From G963663775 sp963663775 (GTDB lineage: Bacteria > Bacillota > Clostridia > Oscillospirales > Butyricicoccaceae): a stretch of 64,000 nucleotides of DNA. Under the pieces are notes generated by a model that worked only from the letters and a program-made list of their open reading frames with translations, did not search any database and was not told the origin of the DNA. The number at the start of each line of letters is the position of its first letter. Within the stretch, counting starts at the first letter, position 1. The translations under genes and the position numbers were made by a program. Shown here piece after piece: positions 42,276 to 50,693 of the stretch. The stretch lies in contig OY760624.1 of the NCBI GenBank assembly GCA_963663775.1, positions 2,683,234 through 2,747,233 of the forward strand, in the 5' to 3' direction.

Positions 42276-44790
42276 CTTTTAGCACCCCGTAAAAAAACAC
42301 ACTGTTATTGTCTACATTGATTGACTGTGTAGACAGGTTTCGGGCAATGCCATAGAACCTTCTATATTCCTCAGACGAAAAGAACGCTTTTTGCTTAGCC
42401 GTCAATCTAAATGGTTTCCTCGGAATTAATACCGCCACAGATCCGTCTGGAATTGTATCCGGAAGGTTTTCTATCACTCTTGGGTTGTATGTCATATTCG
42501 GGGTCAGATAAACATTTCCATCATTCAAAAAACGGGTCACAGACAATGATTCTGCCTTTTTCTCTGGCAAAAACACATCATAATTGTCAATATGCTTTAT
42601 ACCCTGTCCGTCATCATTAATATTTCTTGCTTTAATGACCCATAGCGTATCTTTGTCTTTTGTTGATGTAGTCACTGATTTTGTGATTTGTCTGTCCCTA
42701 AATACAGTGAATACATTAAAATCAAGTTTATCCGCAACTGCATCAAACTGTTCATCTCTGTATATAATGAAAGAAGGAAATTTGCTATCCATAATGTAAT
42801 CCTGATCTCTCAAGAAGCGCTTGTTGTATTTCATATTGTAGACAGACGTTTCTTTTGGTTTCTGCTTGGGATATACAATAATACACATGGTTTCAATAGA
42901 AACTCCAGTGAAGCCGTATCTGCCAAAATCAATAATCGTGTTCAAACGCACGGTACGCAATAATTCCCTAGTTGCTGCGTATTCTTCCGTAGCAAGAATA
43001 TTTTTGTTCAATACCAATGCAACACAATCACTGCATCTCATACATTTTTCTAAAAACATAGCTGCCAAGTTATTGGTCTTCTGATTTACATTGTCCTTCA
43101 GACAAGCATCGATTTCCTTTGTATGTTTTTTCAGTTTTGAAAAGGGAGGATTCCCCACCGCTAAATCATAGGAAACGACTCCTGCATCCCAAGTCAGAAA
43201 GTCATGGCAAATACAGTTGACGGTAAAATTATCTGGCACACCTATTTGCTCAAGCAGTATTTTGAATGCTTCTATGCTCTCTTCATCAACATCAATTACA
43301 TCCAAAATTACATGAGGCACATTTTCATATTGCTTGAACAAGAAAGTGACAAAACCACCTGCACCAACGGACGGTTCAAGTATGCGAATGGTTTCCTTAT
43401 TAAAAACAGGCAACTGACCCATGATTTCATTCACAATGAACTTATTGGTATAAAATGCCGCATTCTTCTCTCTGCGTGCATTACATAATTCTGTAATACG
43501 CATAAGTGATGCCAAATCTAAATCAAGAGGATTGTCATTCAAAAATCCAGTCAAAGACTCTCTATCTGCCAAATTATTTTCTGCTATAATTTTATTTACT
43601 TCTGTTGCATCACACATTTTTCCTAAAAGGAATTGCTTAATTTTCGCAGCAATCTGACGCATAATTTCCGTTGGAACTGCTTCTCCTATGCACTGGCGGA
43701 TATTTACTTCATGTGCTTTGTAAATTTTTTTCTTATCTGCATTGGGCATCCTATTCAGTTCATCTAAGGTGTATTCCATCCATTGAAACTCTTTCGGGAT
43801 AGTCATCATCGCCATAAGTTCTCTGATGCTATAAACCCGGTCTTGTTCTGGGTGAATCGTATTCTGCGCCGCTAATTGGTCATTTCTAGTATGAACACAC
43901 TGAATAAATCTATCCCAAGGTTGCCTTGTATACTTATCTCTATTCTTGCGAATATTCTCAACAACTTCCCCATTCACAACCCTGTGTGGACGTTTCAATG
44001 GGTCCTCGTTATCAAAAGCCGATTCGCCCTCTTTTAGATCATGTATCCAATGTCGCATTTCATGATTATAAGTTCGGAATGCATGATAGAAATCGTCTTC
44101 ATGAATTTCTCCCCACTCTAATCTTGGGAAGTCACAAATGACTTCCCGCAGCGTTTTTTCCGTTTGATAATCAGGATACAAATCAAGTGGTGTAATATTA
44201 TTTCTGTATTTTTTATCAGCACCAATCATCAGCGTTCTAGTCCTTGATGAATTCGAACCATAATTCATGAAATTGAGAATTCTTCCAGAAATTATATAGT
44301 CTTCTCCAAGGGCTTCTCTAATGTAATCACCAATCGGTATAGTCCGATTCTCTGGGGTAATACATAAAGTTTTCTGAAACGCCATTACATTTTCAAAGAT
44401 AAAAAATCTCGGTTTAATGGTCTTAATAACCTCTACGGATTCAACTACAAGACTATTTCGGTTGATTTCGTTTGAGCTTTTTTTATGGTTGATAACACTG
44501 ATTCCCTGGCAAGGTGGTGTTGCGACTACCACATCCACCCGGTCATTTCCTTTATTTGACCATCTATCAATCTCGTGATATATATGCCGTTTTACTTCAT
44601 CTGTTGTAATATCGCCAGAAATATATCCACTTTCATATTCGCACTTATGATTTGCTTTTTGAACATCTAATCTTCTCGGTAGAAGTTCATTTGTTGCAAC
44701 ACAGTGGAAGTCCTCCATGCGGAAGCCATAACAGCCTACGCCTGCACAACTGAACAATGAAACATAGGTTAAGCTTTTATCCTTCAGCAC
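42265..44790 (-). CDS. Fused m5C / m6A DNA methyltransferase
   Basis: About 841 residues from GTG 44790, preceded by GGAGGTGCAGCATA; the ATG at 44841 lies within the upstream controller gene and lacks such a site. Residues about 8-400 are a C5-cytosine methyltransferase: VSLFSCAGVGCYGF (motif I), VVATPPCQGISVI with catalytic Cys94, FIFENVMAFQ (VI) and GEAVPTEIMRQIAAKI (X). Residues about 430-841 are a TaqI-like adenine-N6 methyltransferase: ILEPSVGAGGFVTFLF, then AVGNPPFSKLKK (NPPF), plus a C-terminal recognition domain. One chain thus modifies each strand of an asymmetric site. It overlaps both neighbours. Confidence 0.88.
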   Translation of the reverse strand: MLKDKSLTYVSLFSCAGVGCYGFRMEDFHCVATNELLPRRLDVQKANHKCEYESGYISGDITTDEVKRHIYHEIDRWSNKGNDRVDVVVATPPCQGISVINHKKSSNEINRNSLVVESVEVIKTIKPRFFIFENVMAFQKTLCITPENRTIPIGDYIREALGEDYIISGRILNFMNYGSNSSRTRTLMIGADKKYRNNITPLDLYPDYQTEKTLREVICDFPRLEWGEIHEDDFYHAFRTYNHEMRHWIHDLKEGESAFDNEDPLKRPHRVVNGEVVENIRKNRDKYTRQPWDRFIQCVHTRNDQLAAQNTIHPEQDRVYSIRELMAMMTIPKEFQWMEYTLDELNRMPNADKKKIYKAHEVNIRQCIGEAVPTEIMRQIAAKIKQFLLGKMCDATEVNKIIAENNLADRESLTGFLNDNPLDLDLASLMRITELCNARREKNAAFYTNKFIVNEIMGQLPVFNKETIRILEPSVGAGGFVTFLFKQYENVPHVILDVIDVDEESIEAFKILLEQIGVPDNFTVNCICHDFLTWDAGVVSYDLAVGNPPFSKLKKHTKEIDACLKDNVNQKTNNLAAMFLEKCMRCSDCVALVLNKNILATEEYAATRELLRTVRLNTIIDFGRYGFTGVSIETMCIIVYPKQKPKETSVYNMKYNKRFLRDQDYIMDSKFPSFIIYRDEQFDAVADKLDFNVFTVFRDRQITKSVTTSTKDKDTLWVIKARNINDDGQGIKHIDNYDVFLPEKKAESLSVTRFLNDGNVYLTPNMTYNPRVIENLPDTIPDGSVAVLIPRKPFRLTAKQKAFFSSEEYRRFYGIARNLSTQSINVDNNSVFFYGVLKDDK

Positions 44791-45025
44791 TATGCTGCAC
44801 CTCCATCTCTCTATCACTGTCAGTTGATTTCTTGTACTCAACTATATCTCCAAAATCTGCGTCAAGTGTCTCACATATTTTTTCCAAGACAGGTAGCGTG
44901 ACCTCTTGGTCTTTTCTCATTCTTGTCATCGTATTAGGAGCAATATCAGCAGCCTTACGCAAATCTGCTGCACTCATCTTTTTATCTATCAACAACTTCC
45001 ACAGTTTGTTATACGATATGGACAT
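44777..45025 (-). CDS. XRE-family controller protein
   Basis: 82 residues: an HTH_3/XRE fold with KLWKLLIDKKMSAADLRKAA and IAPNTMTRMRKDQEVTLPVL, then CETLDADFGDIVEYKKSTD. This is the standard small regulator seen in front of restriction-modification operons (C protein or Cro-like). The ribosome site is GAGGAGAAATAG. Its last codons overlap the start of the methyltransferase, so all three genes form one operon. A perfect palindrome lies just upstream of its promoter. Confidence 0.85.
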   Translation of the reverse strand: MSISYNKLWKLLIDKKMSAADLRKAADIAPNTMTRMRKDQEVTLPVLEKICETLDADFGDIVEYKKSTDSDREMEVQHSAEG

Positions 45026-45076
45026 CTATTTCTCCTCTCGGTTCTATCTCCGTTAACTTAAAATATTCTATTTGTT

Positions 45077-45127
45077 ATCATATCACTTTTCTCTATTTAA
45101 AGCAATTTGTTTTCGCATTGCAATGCG
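45077..45127 (-). promoter_or_regulatory. Promoter and palindromic operator of the restriction-modification operon
   Basis: -35 TTGCTT (45100-45105), 17-base spacer, -10 TATGAT (45077-45082), about 50 bases before the controller ATG. Just upstream of the -35 lies the 14-base perfect palindrome CGCATTGCAATGCG (45114-45127), a likely site for the controller dimer. Confidence 0.65.
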
Positions 45128-45845
45128 ACTATTTCTTTTTCTGTGGCCTGAACTTCCGTTCCTCTCTAATTGATGGGTGATTGATGTCAAAACTGTCTAA
45201 TCAACCCACTTCTCTTAACAATCCTATCTCTGCAGCCCTATCTGTTTTCATTCTGTCAACTCTACTCTACACACTTTACCCCAATTTCTAGGCTATATGA
45301 TGCAAAAAATCGAGAGCCAGAATTGCTGCATAGCAGTCCCAACTCTCGAAAATCCTTTTATTTCAAGCATTTCCGGCTTTTATTTGTCTACCTTTGACAA
45401 CAATACTACCATCTCTACATAGCTTGCACGGATCAACAAATCTACCTGGTCAAATCTCAGAAAAACAATTGCACTTTGCTGCAACTTGCAATTGCAAACC
45501 ACACACCGGTGAACGAAACCTCATACCTTTGTCGCTGTCTCCGGGGGGGTGCACTTCTCAAACGGCCGCCGTCATTTCCCCCTCAAGTCTCCTGATATGC
45601 GCCAAATCGGCCCAAACCCCAAAATTCAAAACTTGAACTTTTCTTTATCAAAATCATAATTTTACATATTTTCACCGCAGAACACAACAAATCTATCTTC
45701 ATAATGAAGCAGGGTTATTATATCAATGCAAGTTGATGATGTGCCTTTAACATATAGTTATTGATACAATTGAACGATATGTCAGAGAGGGCAAAGAGAC
45801 TTGAGGGGGTTGTCACTTTGCAGAGATGTTGAGTCGTTATTCATG
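45128..45845. other. Intergenic region between two defence operons
   Basis: It contains one clear hairpin, CGAGAG (45311-45316) with CTCTCG (45343-45348) and an inner CTGC/GCAG pair. The rest, including a G-run near 45543, shows no supportable gene on either strand. Confidence 0.5.
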
Positions 45846-46556
45846 TCATTCGTGAAGCGATGTGTAATCGGCTTTTAAATATATTTTAAACTCATGAATT
45901 TTGATACTATATTTCCGCAACATTTTTTCGATAATGTTTCTAATCTGATTAGCACTCATATTAGTCATTACATATATATCTGTTCCTGTGATTCGTCTTG
46001 GAGCTCGTATAGATTTCATATCCTGACAAAAATAATGTACTTTCCTGCCTTGCATTGTTTTGTCAGCTACAAAACCTTGAAATTTACTAATGTCTTTTGA
46101 CGATAAAATTTCACATGTTTGTACAAGAACATCTTTCCATTCTTTTGCATCATATCTTTGTCCAAAAAGTTCAAATCCAGAAGGTCTCTTATGTGTATAA
46201 TCATCATATAGATTATGCGGAATTTTTTCATCCACCCGTAAAGAACCATAATCCGGTAGCTTCTTTTCTTCAGATTCGGACATGGCTTGTTCGACGATTT
46301 GCCCTTCCAAATCGTCATCAATCTGAAGTTTGTTAGAGTATTCATCCAATCTATTTTGTACGCCATCGATTATAGACAAATATCCTGTAAGTATTGAAAG
46401 TTTTTCAGTATCTCGACAGTCAATTGCGGCATTAAAGGAAGTTTTTATACTTTCAATGCTTCCACTGATGCATTGATTTAGCAAATCAATGCATTCTTGC
46501 AATTCCATCGCATCGTTCGGAAATTCTGTTTTCAAGAATTCGATCAGTTTATCCAT
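45846..46556 (-). CDS. Unknown protein with a conserved C-terminal nucleic-acid-related domain
   Basis: 236 residues. The N-terminal ~110 are helical. The C-terminal part has a recurring pattern I have seen at the end of defence-related and DUF proteins but cannot name: RPSGFELFGQRYDAKEWKDV, then LVQTCEILSSKDISKF, IRAPRRITGTDIYVMTNMSA and NQIRNIIEKMLRKY. Its usual role seems to be recognition rather than catalysis. It stands alone between the NERD-HRDC gene and the restriction-modification operon. Confidence 0.5.
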   Translation of the reverse strand: MDKLIEFLKTEFPNDAMELQECIDLLNQCISGSIESIKTSFNAAIDCRDTEKLSILTGYLSIIDGVQNRLDEYSNKLQIDDDLEGQIVEQAMSESEEKKLPDYGSLRVDEKIPHNLYDDYTHKRPSGFELFGQRYDAKEWKDVLVQTCEILSSKDISKFQGFVADKTMQGRKVHYFCQDMKSIRAPRRITGTDIYVMTNMSANQIRNIIEKMLRKYSIKIHEFKIYLKADYTSLHE

Positions 46557-46708
46557 AATATTTCACCTAAAACATTTTCAATATAGTTTCATTTTAAACA
46601 ATGTGACTATTTCAACAGACTTTGACTTCTAGTGCAATTTTCACAAAGGTCGAGATTGATTTGTTACCTTCAAACCTACTTCTTAAAAGCTTCAGTTCCT
46701 ATCTACCC

Positions 46709-47545
46709 TTAAACATTCTGATATTCCTGTACAATCTTTAAAATATCCGCACCATATTTATCTGCTTTCACAACACCAAATCCATAAACCGTTTGCAGCG
46801 CATCTTTGCTTTTTGGCATTTTTGTAAGCAAATCTTTCAGCTGTCGATCACTGAAAATCATATAGGGCTTGATTTTTTCTTCACGACTCTTATGCAGGCG
46901 ATAGGCTTTCAGTGCTTTGAAAACTTCCGTATATTCCCAGTGCATTTCCACCGTACCAACAGCAGGTTCTTTCGATTTTTCACAGGTTTCTTTGATGTAT
47001 TTCACCAACTGATCTGCACGAATTACTTGTTCCCGCGTCTCTGGCTTTGCAAAGCGTGCGTAGAGCACCGTTTTAGGATTGGCCAAAACTACCACCGGCT
47101 GATAGGCATCTTCAAAGTATCTGTCTGTTAGAAATTTCGTAAGTATGTTGCTGCGAGAATCCGACTTGATTTTTTTCATCAATTCCAAGTGCCGTTGATT
47201 TTGTGTAATCGGCGAATAAACACCTTCCTTTTTCTTTTTGCCACCAAACTCTATTGTGCGAATAAAATCACCCATGTGGTTGATTTCAATATTTCCATAT
47301 AAATTTTTGCATTCAATTACAAAACACAGCTTTTTGGTGAATACCAGATAATCTATCTGCGAACTCAGATCACCATCCTCCAAATAAACATCGTGCAGAA
47401 TATACATCGGCATATGACTGTTTTTGAGTTCAAATGCAATATTCTTTTCTCCGATCATTCCGTATTCAAGTTTTTTGATGTCCTGCTGTAACAGCAAATT
47501 CCCCTCTTCATTCAGAGAAGCCGACAGCGATTTCAATTGTTCCAA
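46709..47545 (-). CDS. NERD-domain nuclease with HRDC-like C-terminus
   Basis: 278 residues. The N-terminal NERD domain has the PD-(D/E)xK layout: GMIGEKNIAFELKN, then SSQIDYLVFTKKLCFVIECK (Asp, Glu and Lys) and NLYGNIEI. The C-terminal ~75 residues (MIFSDRQLKDLLTKMPKSKD, then GFGVVKADKYGADILKI) form an HRDC helical domain, as in RecQ helicases. The product is therefore a DNA-processing nuclease. It lies 25 bases downstream of a second NERD gene that is broken. Confidence 0.8.
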   Translation of the reverse strand: MEQLKSLSASLNEEGNLLLQQDIKKLEYGMIGEKNIAFELKNSHMPMYILHDVYLEDGDLSSQIDYLVFTKKLCFVIECKNLYGNIEINHMGDFIRTIEFGGKKKKEGVYSPITQNQRHLELMKKIKSDSRSNILTKFLTDRYFEDAYQPVVVLANPKTVLYARFAKPETREQVIRADQLVKYIKETCEKSKEPAVGTVEMHWEYTEVFKALKAYRLHKSREEKIKPYMIFSDRQLKDLLTKMPKSKDALQTVYGFGVVKADKYGADILKIVQEYQNV

Positions 47546-47570
47546 CTGCGCTTCCCCCTAAGACAAACTG

Positions 47571-48344
47571 TCATTTTTTGATGGTATATCGGCATTTTGG
47601 ATAATTGCTGCAGCCATAAAACGAACCGTATTTTCCATATCTTAAAACCAGATTTCCTCCACATTTCGGACAAATATTTTGTGCTGCTTTGGTTGCCTCC
47701 AACCTAACACGCTCATGTATGCTAGAAGTATGTTCGTTTTTTGCTTCCGTGCTGACAATATTGGCATTTCGTATCTTTTCTATCATCGAATCCACTTCTG
47801 TAAGAGAAAATCGGATTTTCCGATATTCTTCAATCAACTGCATAAGATAACGCATCTGCACAACGTGTGCTGTTGTCTGCACTTTGATTGCGCATTGATT
47901 TGAAAATACAACAATAGGGATAAATGCCTTTTTCGGCACTTGCCGCAACGCTTCCAATGCTTTTACATGCGCATAATTTTGCTTGAATTGATTACGAAAC
48001 GGCTATTTTTTAGAATGCAGTAGTTCCGTCCATTGTTCCGCATTCTCTCCACCGATGATCCATCCCGCATAATTCTTGGTTTCAATCACAAATATTCCAT
48101 AGCAAGAAACCACAACGTGATCCATCTGTGTGGTACCATATTCTGTACGCAGCATTACATCATTTAATATCTTATAATCAACTGCGGGTAATCGAAATAA
48201 AATCTTTGCAACTGTCCATTCTCCCCACGCACCTTTTGATTTTGGGCGAATACGACGATTTCCCTGCCGCCGGACAGGCGTATATATGGGCTTAATCCGA
48301 CGCAACAAAAACCAAATAATGATGAAAAACAGAAGAGAACCCAC
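47571..48344 (-). pseudogene. NERD nuclease with zinc ribbon, interrupted by an in-frame TAG
   Basis: Two frames in the same phase form one ~257-residue protein. Part one starts with a membrane anchor (SLLFFIIIWFLLRR) and a NERD core (TTQMDHVVVSCYGIFVIETK). At 48003-48005 a TAG replaces a sense codon: LLHSKK-stop-PFRNQFKQNY. Part two ends in a topoisomerase-type zinc ribbon (CPKCGGNLVLRYGKYGSFYG, then CSNYPKC). All other family features are intact on both sides, so the mutation is recent, or the codon is read through. Confidence 0.78.
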
Positions 48345-48356
48345 AACTTCTACCCC

Positions 48357-49106
48357 CTATTTTTTATATTTCCGTATCAGCAAATCCATAGACCGCTTTG
48401 TCGGTTCTAGTCCATGCTCATAAATATAGGTATAGATTCTCGGCACCTTTTTTAGGCGAAAATTCATATCTTCCAGATCAAACGTATCTAAATCCAACTT
48501 ATTGACTCCAAGCCATTCACAATATTCTTGATACTGTGCGCCTTTTTTCTTTCGGAAAGCTTTTGCAAGTTCCTCCAACCCAAATGGACCACCGCAGTCT
48601 TCAATGATCCCATAGCCCGTGCCTTCGAGCACACGCGGCAGTTCTTTTCCAGATAAACCTTTATCTATGATAACTTCTTCCAACACCAAGCGAATCATCC
48701 ATCCATCGCCAAAGTCATAGGAAAACTGCAGCACCTCTCCTGCAACAGAAAGTACGCGCGACAACTTTGTTCGGATTGCATCGCATGACATCTCATCTGC
48801 GAAATCTTCTGTAAATTCATTTTTTATCTCATATCGGCAAACTTCCGCTTCCTTATGAATGAAACGAATTTTTTGCGCTTCTTCCTCGGACAGCGTCTGC
48901 CGCATACCATGCAATAAATTCTCCCCAATAGGTACATCCAAGCAGAATAAATGACTTGCCTGCATTTCAAATAAGGTCATGAGAATATACACCAGACGCG
49001 CCATGGTAATATTATTTAACACTTGAAAACGCCGCCACATCTTCGGTTTGTAATCATTCAGTTCCGCATAGAACTGATAAATCGGCTGTGATGCCATATT
49101 TCCCAC
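48357..49106 (-). CDS. Plasmid pRiA4b ORF-3-like protein
   Basis: 249 residues of the pRiA4b ORF-3 family (PF07929): YQFYAELNDYKPKMWRRFQV at the N-terminus, FSYDFGDGWMIRLVLE in the middle and the late marker GYGIIEDCGGPFGLEELAKA. The role of the family is unknown; it is common on plasmids and in mobile islands. Spacing of 22 bases to the GNAT gene and 12 bases to the NERD gene indicates one operon. Confidence 0.8.
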   Translation of the reverse strand: MGNMASQPIYQFYAELNDYKPKMWRRFQVLNNITMARLVYILMTLFEMQASHLFCLDVPIGENLLHGMRQTLSEEEAQKIRFIHKEAEVCRYEIKNEFTEDFADEMSCDAIRTKLSRVLSVAGEVLQFSYDFGDGWMIRLVLEEVIIDKGLSGKELPRVLEGTGYGIIEDCGGPFGLEELAKAFRKKKGAQYQEYCEWLGVNKLDLDTFDLEDMNFRLKKVPRIYTYIYEHGLEPTKRSMDLLIRKYKK

Positions 49107-49128
49107 CTCATATATATTGATAATGCTG

Positions 49129-49677
49129 CTATATCGACTTCATCATAATATATCTTAATTTATTCGTATATTTGATTTTTTCAAGCATAATTTTGTAGCC
49201 CATTGCGATACAATTGCGCAAACTTGCCTCGTTTTTTGGAGAAACAGTTGCACACAAATAGCAAATTCCAGCACTTTTTGCCATAGTTTCCGCAACCGAA
49301 CATAAGAGCCTATGTATTCCAAATCCTCTATAGTCTGCATGAACGACTGCAGTATCCATGTGACCTACAAGCTGCAATTCTTTTGCAGGCAAATTTATAT
49401 CCAGTCCTAAATTTTCAGAATCTTCCCCAGGGACGATATACACTAAATATCCGATTAAAATTCCTTGATGATAACATCCGAACACGCTCTCCTGCTCCAA
49501 AATACGGATATATTCTGCTCTATCCGTTGGTTCAAAAATCGAAGGATCTTGCAAGCTTTCTAAAATTCGAGCCTGCAGTTCCAGAATATTCTGCAACTCG
49601 GATAAAACACATTTTTGAATAACAACTTGCAGTTCTCGATTCGAATCTCCTTGCTTCTGTAGTACATAACTGCTCAT
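49129..49677 (-). CDS. GNAT-family N-acetyltransferase
   Basis: 182 residues. The acetyl-CoA loop region reads DTAVVHADYRGFGIHRLLCS (Q/R-x-x-G-x-G/A pattern as R-G-F-G-I-H), then VAETMAKSAGICYLCATVSP with NEASLRNCIAMGYK as the last conserved helix. The substrate is unknown. It is the first gene of an operon with the pRiA4b and NERD genes, 70 bases downstream of the promoter in the repeated module. A GNAT toxin is possible, but no antitoxin partner is seen. Confidence 0.8.
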   Translation of the reverse strand: MSSYVLQKQGDSNRELQVVIQKCVLSELQNILELQARILESLQDPSIFEPTDRAEYIRILEQESVFGCYHQGILIGYLVYIVPGEDSENLGLDINLPAKELQLVGHMDTAVVHADYRGFGIHRLLCSVAETMAKSAGICYLCATVSPKNEASLRNCIAMGYKIMLEKIKYTNKLRYIMMKSI

Positions 49678-49745
49678 AAAAATATCCTCTGCACGATGTT
49701 TAAATCATTGATTGCTCTTTGATAATCAATTTTCAATTTTAAGGC

Positions 49746-50107
49746 AATTTTACCACATTTCTTAATATATTTCAACAAAAAAACCACTGGATCATGGTTT
49801 TGCTCCATAGTCCAGCGGACACCCTTCTGATCCTATTCAATTTTCCAATATACCCTCATTGCACATTTTAATTTTCCTATGCCTTTTAACGATTCCATTA
49901 TGTCCCTCACAATAATTTTATTGTATCAACCACGATAACCTTATGCATGAAAAGTTCGATATTTTAGCTAGTTAAAGCTTGAATATCGAACTTTTTCTTT
50001 TGTTTTGTGAAGAAAAAGCACTTCTACCATTTCAATACCATTTACTGATTTTAAGTCTTTTCAAGTGTTTTTAAGTTTAAGTGTTGCACCTACTGCACTT
50101 GATATAG
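49746..50107 (-). promoter_or_regulatory. Repeated promoter/leader module, copy B, driving the GNAT operon
   Basis: Same architecture as 18564-18925: GTTGCACC and CACTTGAAAAG segment, hairpin GTTCGATATT...AATATCGAAC, then a terminator-like hairpin (CCGCTGGACTATGG / CCATGATCCAGTGG followed by TTTTTTT) and the promoter TTGAAA (49770-49775), 17 bases, TAAAAT (49747-49752). The hairpin stem differs from copy A on both arms yet still pairs. Confidence 0.75.
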
Positions 50108-50145
50108 ACTAGCAACGCTAAAAACCTACCTAGCATCACACCATC

Positions 50146-50525
50146 CGCTCACCCATCTCTTCACGCTCCATTGGTGCATTATTATATGGACAACCTGCTC
50201 GGCTCATACTTTGTATAATGCCAGCATCTTCACAAAATTCCGTAAATTCATGCGAGGTAATTGACTGCCTTGGTCACTGTGCAACAGCAATTTTCCTCGG
50301 ATTAACGGTTGTGTTGCCAGCTCTTTTTTAAGGTGCAAATCGCCAAATCGCTACAGATATGCTTTTTTTGATTTTTTAGAAAATTGTAGTATGCATTTAG
50401 ACAAATTCCAACCCGGTGTAACAGCCACCGAATTCCGGCTCATAATTCTGTGACATTTTGTTCCTCTTTTCTTCTGGTTCTTTCTGTATATCTTATGAGC
50501 CTCTACTGTTTCAACTTTAGTTTAC
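50146..50525 (-). mobile_element. Internally deleted relic of the 9593-type IS3 element
   Basis: Segments matching OrfB (GCTCGGCTCAT..CTTTG, and TTGACTGCCTTGGTCACTGT) are followed after a deletion by the orfB/orfA junction region and the far end (TATCTTATGAGCCTCTACTG). Many substitutions; no intact frame remains. Confidence 0.75.
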
Positions 50526-50531
50526 CACGAC

Positions 50532-50568
50532 AAAAGCCCTGTTCAATGCAAAATTGAATAGGGCTTTT
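50532..50568 (-). terminator. Terminator of the phosphoesterase gene
   Basis: AAAAGCCCT plus GTTCAAT pairs with ATTGAAT.AGGGCTTTT, giving a strong hairpin with T-run on the minus strand about 125 bases after the stop of the 50694 gene. Confidence 0.8.
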
Positions 50569-50693
50569 GCTGTACAAGGCGAAACGGTTTGTCGTAATAC
50601 ACGAAAGATGCAATGCCTCACGCAGATTAGAAGTGAGATGGATATGAACATCCAAATATATTTCATGTTTCACGCATAGAAGCAGGTTTCTGA

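Noticed and set aside
18564..50107. The 362-bp repeat as attL/attR of one 31-kb integrated element
   Set aside because: The copies differ at many positions, no integrase lies inside, and the conserved parts are promoter and hairpins. A regulatory module explains them better.
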